Below, piece by piece: positions 59,858 to 64,000 of a DNA stretch of 64,000 bases. The stretch's first letter is position 1; each line of letters opens with the position of its first letter. A program made the position numbers and the translations under genes. Source of the stretch: Micromonospora tulbaghiae (GTDB taxonomy: Bacteria > Actinomycetota > Actinomycetes > Mycobacteriales > Micromonosporaceae); the NCBI RefSeq assembly GCF_900091605.1, contig NZ_FMCQ01000002.1:620001-684000 (forward strand). The letters run 5' to 3'. The notes beneath the pieces are model-generated. The model was given only the letters and a program-made list of their open reading frames with translations, did not search any database and was not told the DNA's origin.

Positions 59858-60724
59858 ATGACTAGCACAGGCAGCGTGACCGCCTCGTGGCTGCGGCCGG
59901 TCCCGCCCGGCGTCGCGCCGTCCCTGGTCCGTGCCGGCCACGTCGGCCACGGCAGGCGGCGGCTCGGCGAGATGGTGCAGGGCCGCCCGCCGGGGGTCAC
60001 CGGCAGCCAGTGGAGCACCGCCGGGCGGGCGTCGCTCGACCTGGTGGTCTGCGCCGCCGACACCGGGCTGCCGCGCTTCGCGGTGCGGTTCACCGCGCCC
60101 GTCCCCGACGGATCGCCCGCCCGGCGGTCCGAACGGCTGACCGACGCGGTCTGCGCCGCCGTCGGCCTGCCGTTGCTGCGCGTCGAGTCGCCGGCGTTGG
60201 GCGGCGCGGAGCAGGTCCGCCGGTTCGCCGAGTACGTGCTGGACGCGCGGGCCTACGCCGACGGCACCGACCCGGACGGCGGCGACGCGGTCGGCTTCCG
60301 GGACATCATCGGCCGCCTGCCGGACGGCCGGCAGGGGCCGGTGAACGACCTGGGCGCGCTGGCCCGGGTCGAGGCGGTCGAGGCGTACGTGGCGGGCCGG
60401 ATCGCCGATCCGATCGTGCGCGGCCTGCACGTGCGCTGGACAGACGGCCCGGCGGAGGGCTGGGCCTGGGCCGAGGTGCGGTCCGGCCGCTGCCTGCTGG
60501 AGCGGGTCCGGCTGACCTCGCGCGGCTTCTCCTGCGGCGTCGAGCCGGGGCGGCTCGCCGAGGACCTGGCCGTGGTGGCGCTGGGGGAGCGGCTGCGTGA
60601 CCTCGACGGCGCCGCGCCGTCCCTGCTGGACCGTGACGAGCTTCTCCGGCGGGTACGCGCGCTGGCCGCGCGGCGGGACTCCTTCGACGGCGGGTTCGCC
60701 TTCGACCATCTCTGCGCCGACTGA
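59858..60724 (+). CDS. DUF2726-like protein of unknown function
   Basis: A 288-residue protein. The middle (LDLVVCAADTGLPRFAVRFT, RRSERLTDAVCAAVGLPLLR, ESPAL) resembles the DUF2726/nuclease-like fold that begins with a VDFVV strand and a DxK-type site, but I cannot point to all catalytic residues. No signal peptide or membrane helix. A TACACT at 59818-59823 may be its -10 box. It is divergent from the DICT gene. Function unassigned. Confidence 0.7.
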   Translation: MTSTGSVTASWLRPVPPGVAPSLVRAGHVGHGRRRLGEMVQGRPPGVTGSQWSTAGRASLDLVVCAADTGLPRFAVRFTAPVPDGSPARRSERLTDAVCAAVGLPLLRVESPALGGAEQVRRFAEYVLDARAYADGTDPDGGDAVGFRDIIGRLPDGRQGPVNDLGALARVEAVEAYVAGRIADPIVRGLHVRWTDGPAEGWAWAEVRSGRCLLERVRLTSRGFSCGVEPGRLAEDLAVVALGERLRDLDGAAPSLLDRDELLRRVRALAARRDSFDGGFAFDHLCAD

Positions 60725-60764
60725 GCCGTCCTCGCCGGCGAGGACGGCGACTTTCGATTTTTTT
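60725..60764 (+). terminator. Rho-independent terminator with T run
   Basis: GCCGTCCTCGCC-GGCGAGGACGGC forms a perfect self-complementary stem, followed after 9 bases by seven T residues (60758-60764). A T run of this length is rare in such a GC-rich genome and makes this a convincing intrinsic terminator. Confidence 0.85.
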
Positions 60765-60979
60765 CCGATCTCCGGTTGAACCTTCGCCGACGGCGCTCCG
60801 TACCTCATCGGGAATGGATGCAGATCTTCCCCGCCGCGCCCGGACGGCGCGGAGACGGTGCGGAAAGGGCACCGTCGGCCATTGACGTGCGACTGAGCGT
60901 CGCAGTGATCTCACACCCCGAATTCGTCGGTCCGCCGGGATCACCAGTCAACTACCGGATCGAGAAGGAGAGCAATTCG

Positions 60980-62266
60980 ATGCGCAGGTCCACACGGGCG
61001 CGCCGGTCATCCGGTAACGCGCGGAGCAAGCGGTTGCTGGCGGTGGTCGGCACGCTCGCGGTCTTCGGCGGCATCGTCGCCGTCACCCAGATCTCGTCCG
61101 CCCAGGACCGGCGGACGACCACCCGCGCCGCGTCGGCGTCCTGCGTGCCCGCGAGCCCGGGGGCGACCGCCCCGAACGGCCAGGGCAGCACCACCCGTAC
61201 CTGGCAGAACGGCCGCTGGGTCCGCAGCCACTGGGGCGACGGCCAGATGTCACCGGCCGAGTGCCAGCAGACCAACGCGGGCGGCGCCGGCGCCGGCACC
61301 CCGACCGTGGCCTGCCCGGACGTCCGTGGCCGGCTGCCGCAGGTGCCCGACCGGGCCCGCGCCGAGGTGGACCGCACCCTGGCGCTGCTGGAGTCCCAGA
61401 TCGCCGACGCGAACCGGCGGCTCGCCGCGGAGGGGCGCAACGGCGGCGACTTCATCAACAACGCGATCCTGCGTCCGCTCGCGGACAAGCGGACCGCGGC
61501 GCTCAACCGGATCGCCACCGCCATCGGCCGGGTCGCCCAGCGCCCGCAGGGCCTGGACCAGCTCGCCCAGTGCGCGCTGACCGACACTCCCGGCAACAAC
61601 GGGGGCCAGAACGGCGGCAACAACGGGGGCCAGAACGGCGGCAACAACGGGGGCCAGAACGGCGGCAACAACGGCGGCGGGAACAACAACGGCGGTGGCC
61701 AGAACAACGGCGGCGGCAACGGCCTGAACGTGCTCGCCAAGGACTGCTCCGACAGCCAGCTTCAGGCCCACGACGGTTTCCAGAACGGCAACCGGTGCGT
61801 GAGCACCGCGTTCGGTGAGGTGGGCGCCGCGGCGAACAACCCGTCGCTGCTGATCACGCAGTTCCCGAACCAGGTGCGGCGCAACCAGCCGTTCACGCTC
61901 CGGGTCACCACCAAGAACCTGGTGCGGGACCGCTTCCTCGCCGCCGGCCAGGGCGGCTACTACCTGGAGAGCTCGCTGCTCAACGGTGAGGGCCTGGTGC
62001 GCGGCCACTTCCACACCGCCTGCCGGATGCTCGGCAGCAACCGGCAGCCCCCGAACCCGCAGGACGTGCCGGCCTTCTTCGTCGCCACCGAGGACGGGCG
62101 CGGCGGCAACCAGCCGGACGACGTGCTGATTCAGATCCCGGGCCTGGCGCAGTCGGGCGTGGCGCAGTGCGCGGTCTGGGCCGGTGACGGCTCGCACCGC
62201 ATCCCGATGATGGAGCGGGCAAACCAGACCCCCGCCATCGACGTGGTGCGCATCCGGGTCAACTGA
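60980..62266 (+). CDS. Exported repeat protein of unknown function
   Basis: A 428-residue secreted or membrane-anchored protein: basic N-terminus (RRSTRARRSSGNARSK) then one hydrophobic helix (LLAVVGTLAVFGGIVAVT). Residues about 115-205 form a helical domain, 206-252 an Asn/Gly/Gln repeat (NNGGQNGG words, DNA repeat at 61595), and 253-428 a conserved-looking C-terminal domain with LLITQFPNQVRRNQPFTLRV and CAVWAGDGSHRIPMM. The C-terminal domain resembles uncharacterised exported actinobacterial proteins. ATG 60980 is chosen since AAGGAG precedes it by 8 bases; a longer frame upstream lacks a signal peptide. Confidence 0.8.
   Translation: MRRSTRARRSSGNARSKRLLAVVGTLAVFGGIVAVTQISSAQDRRTTTRAASASCVPASPGATAPNGQGSTTRTWQNGRWVRSHWGDGQMSPAECQQTNAGGAGAGTPTVACPDVRGRLPQVPDRARAEVDRTLALLESQIADANRRLAAEGRNGGDFINNAILRPLADKRTAALNRIATAIGRVAQRPQGLDQLAQCALTDTPGNNGGQNGGNNGGQNGGNNGGQNGGNNGGGNNNGGGQNNGGGNGLNVLAKDCSDSQLQAHDGFQNGNRCVSTAFGEVGAAANNPSLLITQFPNQVRRNQPFTLRVTTKNLVRDRFLAAGQGGYYLESSLLNGEGLVRGHFHTACRMLGSNRQPPNPQDVPAFFVATEDGRGGNQPDDVLIQIPGLAQSGVAQCAVWAGDGSHRIPMMERANQTPAIDVVRIRVN
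61595..61666 (+). repeat. 24-bp tandem repeat in the exported protein gene
   Basis: Three perfect copies of a 24-base unit encoding NNGGQNGG, followed by degenerate AAC/GGC-rich units to about 61720. Copy number could vary by slippage. Confidence 0.85.
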
Positions 62267-62274
62267 GCGGACGA

Positions 62275-62320
62275 ACGGCCGCGGCCGTCCGGGGACTCCT
62301 CCGGGCGGCCGCGGCCGTTT
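62275..62320. terminator. Terminator hairpin
   Basis: ACGGCCGCGGCC (62275-62286) and GGCCGCGGCCGT (62307-62318) pair perfectly with an inner CCGG/CCGG stem, ending in TTT, right after the exported-protein gene. Confidence 0.8.
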
Positions 62321-62468
62321 CGCGTATGGGCGGTGGGAGCCGATCCCGGAGGAAATTTCATGCCGGTGGTATCCGGTCGGATGAAAAGCAGCAACCGTAG
62401 AAAGCCGATCGGGGCCACACCGATTTCTCAGCGTGACCCCGGGATGCCCGACGGTGAACCGGTGGCGG

Positions 62469-62816
62469 TCAGCGGTTCTTGTACGCCTCGACCACGGACA
62501 CCGGGATGCGCCCGCGCTCGGAAATCTCGAACCCGTTCTTGGCGGCCCATTCCCGGATGGCGCGGTTCTGCTCGCGGTCCATTCCCGAGGTGCTCGGCCG
62601 GGTGGTGCGGCGGGCGCCGCGGTTGACCTCGGGCGCTCCCCGGCCGATTCGCCTGCCAGCGCTGATGTACGGATCCAGCGCCTTGCGCAGGACGCCCGCG
62701 TTCTCGTCGGAGACGTCGATCGTGTACGCCACGCCGTCCAGGCTGAACTCGACGGTCCGATCGGCCTTTCCGCCGTCGAGGTCGTCGGTCAGAACAGTGA
62801 TTACTTTCCTTGCCAT
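62469..62816 (-). CDS. lsr2: Lsr2 nucleoid-associated protein
   Basis: A 115-residue Lsr2: N-terminal dimerisation domain ([39 protein letters not shown]) and a C-terminal DNA-binding domain ([20 protein letters not shown]) ending with the AT-hook-like RGR motif in [14 protein letters not shown]. It silences AT-rich, often foreign, DNA. ATG 62816 is preferred over 62822 because GGGAG is 8 bases away from it and only 2 from the other. Confidence 0.96.
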   Translation of the reverse strand: MARKVITVLTDDLDGGKADRTVEFSLDGVAYTIDVSDENAGVLRKALDPYISAGRRIGRGAPEVNRGARRTTRPSTSGMDREQNRAIREWAAKNGFEISERGRIPVSVVEAYKNR

Positions 62817-62867
62817 CGCCATTACTCCCTGTGTCGGGCGGGGTGTGGCTAAGAGTTTGACCTACCG

Positions 62868-62882
62868 TGCGGTAATTCCGCA
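62868..62882. promoter_or_regulatory. Palindrome between lsr2 and lon
   Basis: TGCGG-TAATT-CCGCA is a perfect inverted repeat in the relatively AT-rich lsr2 upstream region, a candidate operator or autoregulatory site. Confidence 0.35.
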
Positions 62883-63007
62883 ACAATAGCCGCCTTCTCC
62901 ATTCGGCGGGTCGCGGTAAACGGTCCCGCCATTGGGTGCGCAGCGCGGGAACGCGGCGCTCCGGAGTGGCGTGGGTCACAACCCGGAACAAGGGACACGT
63001 TTTGTTA

Positions 63008-63028
63008 CTTGAGCCAGACACGCTCAAC
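63008..63028 (+). promoter_or_regulatory. HAIR (HspR-type) operator upstream of lon
   Basis: CTTGAGC-CAGACAC-GCTCAAC matches the HspR-associated inverted repeat CTTGAGT-N7-ACTCAAG in spacing and in the TTGAGn/nCTCAA halves. It lies about 20 bases before ATG 63050. lon is a known HspR target in actinomycetes. Confidence 0.75.
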
Positions 63029-63049
63029 CAACGTGATGGCAGGTGTTCG

Positions 63050-64000
63050 ATGGCAACTCTTCCGGTACTTCCCCTGACCGACGCCGTCCTGCTGCCCGGG
63101 ATGGTCATCCCGGTGACCCTCGACCCGACGACCCAGGCCGCCGTCGACGCGGCGCGCGCCACCGGCGACAAGGAACTGCTGGCCGTACCCCGCATCGACG
63201 GCGAGTACGGCTCCGTCGGCGTGGTCGCCACGATCGAGAAGGTGGGCCGGCTGCCCAGCGGCGAGCCGGCGGCGGTCATCCGTGGTCTGGCCCGGGCCCG
63301 CATCGGCTCCGGCGTGCCCGGGCCCGGCGCCGCGCTCTGGGTCGAGGCGACCACACTCGACGAGCCCGCACCGGCGGGCCGCGCCCGGGAACTCGCCCGC
63401 GAGTACCGCGCGCTCATGACGTCCGTGCTGCAGCAGCGCGGCGCCTGGCAGGTGATCGACGCGATGGAGCGGATGACCGACCTGTCCGAGCTGGCCGACT
63501 CGGCCGGCTACGCGCCCTGGCTCAGCCTGGCGCAGAAGACCGAGCTGCTCGCCGCGCCGGACGTCACCGCCCGGCTGGAACTGCTCGTCGGCTGGGTGCG
63601 GGAACACCTGGCCGAGCAGGAGGTCACCGAGCAGATCAACAGCGACGTACGCGAGGGGCTGGAGAAGTCCCAGCGCGAGTTCCTGCTCCGCCAGCAGCTC
63701 GCCGCGATCCGTAAGGAGCTCGGTGAGGACGAGCCGGACGGCTCCGCCGACTACCGCTCCCGGGTGGAGTCCGCAGACCTGCCGGAGAACGTGCGCGAGG
63801 CGGCGATGCGCGAGGTCGGCAAGCTGGAACGAGCAAGCGACGCCTCACCCGAGGCGGGCTGGATCCGTACCTGGCTGGACACCGTCCTGGAGATGCCGTG
63901 GAACACGCGTACCCAGGACAACACCGACCTGACCGCGGCGCGGGCCGTGCTCGACGCCGACCATGCCGGCCTGGCCGACGTGAAGGACCGCATCCTGGAG
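63050..64000 (+). CDS. lon: ATP-dependent Lon protease, N-terminal part (truncated by window end)
   Basis: The first 317 residues of Lon: the N-terminal LON substrate-recognition domain (ATLPVLPLTDAVLLPGMVIP, VARIEKVGxL-type block VATIEKVGRLPSGEPA, VIRGLARARIG) and the start of the coiled linker (EKSQREFLLRQQLAAIRKEL, LEMPWNTRTQDN). The AAA+ and Ser-Lys protease domains lie beyond the window. Lon degrades misfolded and regulatory proteins. Expression is probably repressed by HspR at 63008. No better upstream start is in frame. Confidence 0.95.
   Translation, partial: MATLPVLPLTDAVLLPGMVIPVTLDPTTQAAVDAARATGDKELLAVPRIDGEYGSVGVVATIEKVGRLPSGEPAAVIRGLARARIGSGVPGPGAALWVEATTLDEPAPAGRARELAREYRALMTSVLQQRGAWQVIDAMERMTDLSELADSAGYAPWLSLAQKTELLAAPDVTARLELLVGWVREHLAEQEVTEQINSDVREGLEKSQREFLLRQQLAAIRKELGEDEPDGSADYRSRVESADLPENVREAAMREVGKLERASDASPEAGWIRTWLDTVLEMPWNTRTQDNTDLTAARAVLDADHAGLADVKDRILE

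Noticed and set aside
62360..62626. Small ORF with a perfect GGAGGA and 6-base spacing before ATG 62360 (88 codons)
   Set aside because: Most of it is antisense to the lsr2 coding sequence and its product is a low-complexity Arg/Pro/Gly peptide typical of a shadow frame; the ribosome-binding match may be chance.

Overview
The window is very GC-rich with G/C-ending codons, many GTG starts and ATGA/GTGA gene overlaps. Together with Lsr2, a HAIR-type element before lon, a PafBC-type promoter, a Lrp-linked branched-chain 2-oxo acid dehydrogenase operon and a short-palindrome repertoire, this points to an actinomycete, most likely Micromonosporaceae (Micromonospora-like). It reads as a chromosomal segment in which a specialised-metabolite locus (about 0.3-24.3 kb) adjoins ordinary chromosomal genes. 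No rRNA, tRNA, CRISPR array or transposase was seen.

0.3-13.2 kb, plus strand: thirteen tightly packed genes, mostly translationally coupled. In order they are an adenylate-forming ligase, two free-standing acyl carrier proteins, a ketosynthase with Asn in place of the first catalytic His, a short ketosynthase-like N-domain protein, a second ligase, a complete ketosynthase, a 4-hydroxyphenylpyruvate dioxygenase-family enzyme that looks like 4-hydroxymandelate synthase, a PhyH-type Fe/2-oxoglutarate oxygenase, a DUF3050 protein, an orphan thiamine-diphosphate E1 alpha/beta pair and an ATP-grasp enzyme. 13.5-18.0 kb, minus strand: SGNH hydrolase, HAD phosphatase, MmcQ/YjbR, MFS exporter and a third ligase. 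18.3-24.3 kb, plus strand: secreted GDSL hydrolase, cytochrome P450, alpha/beta hydrolase, FMN 2-hydroxyacid oxidase (Hmo-like) and an HpgT-like aminotransferase. HmaS, Hmo and HpgT together give 4-hydroxyphenylglycine or its oxo/hydroxy precursors, but there is no NRPS here. An aryl starter or amide partner for a dissociated fatty-acid/polyketide-like line is therefore the most economical reading (inference).

24.4-36.3 kb: small DUF4177-like gene, glyA behind a recognisable ZTP riboswitch, SDR, hemerythrin, S8 protease, NnrD, histidine phosphatase, and a NarL-type two-component system divergent from an ABC/FtsX export pair. 36.3-47.8 kb: WGR/DUF4132, MoxR ATPase, DUF5682, VWA and SWIM genes (the E. 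coli yehI-L-M-P-Q set) followed by a LigD-type polymerase, headed by a PafBC-type DNA-damage promoter. 47.8-52.4 kb: a Lrp regulator divergent from E1alpha-E1beta-E2. 52.9-64 kb: L,D-transpeptidase lipoprotein, a beta-propeller protein, STAS protein (apparently leaderless, second PafBC-type promoter), FKBP, DoxX, CBS-BON protein with a DosR-like box, a metal/cobalamin receptor-like protein, DICT protein, a DUF2726-like protein, a secreted repeat protein, lsr2 and the start of lon.

Two repeat systems cut across this layout. A 57-bp in-frame unit (peptide [19 protein letters not shown]) sits exactly at overlapping start codons, once before the PhyH gene and four times in tandem before the E2 gene. 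Several families of 52-73-bp perfect or near-perfect inverted repeats lie in two intergenic mosaics, and one copy is inside the coding sequence of the ketosynthase-like gene.
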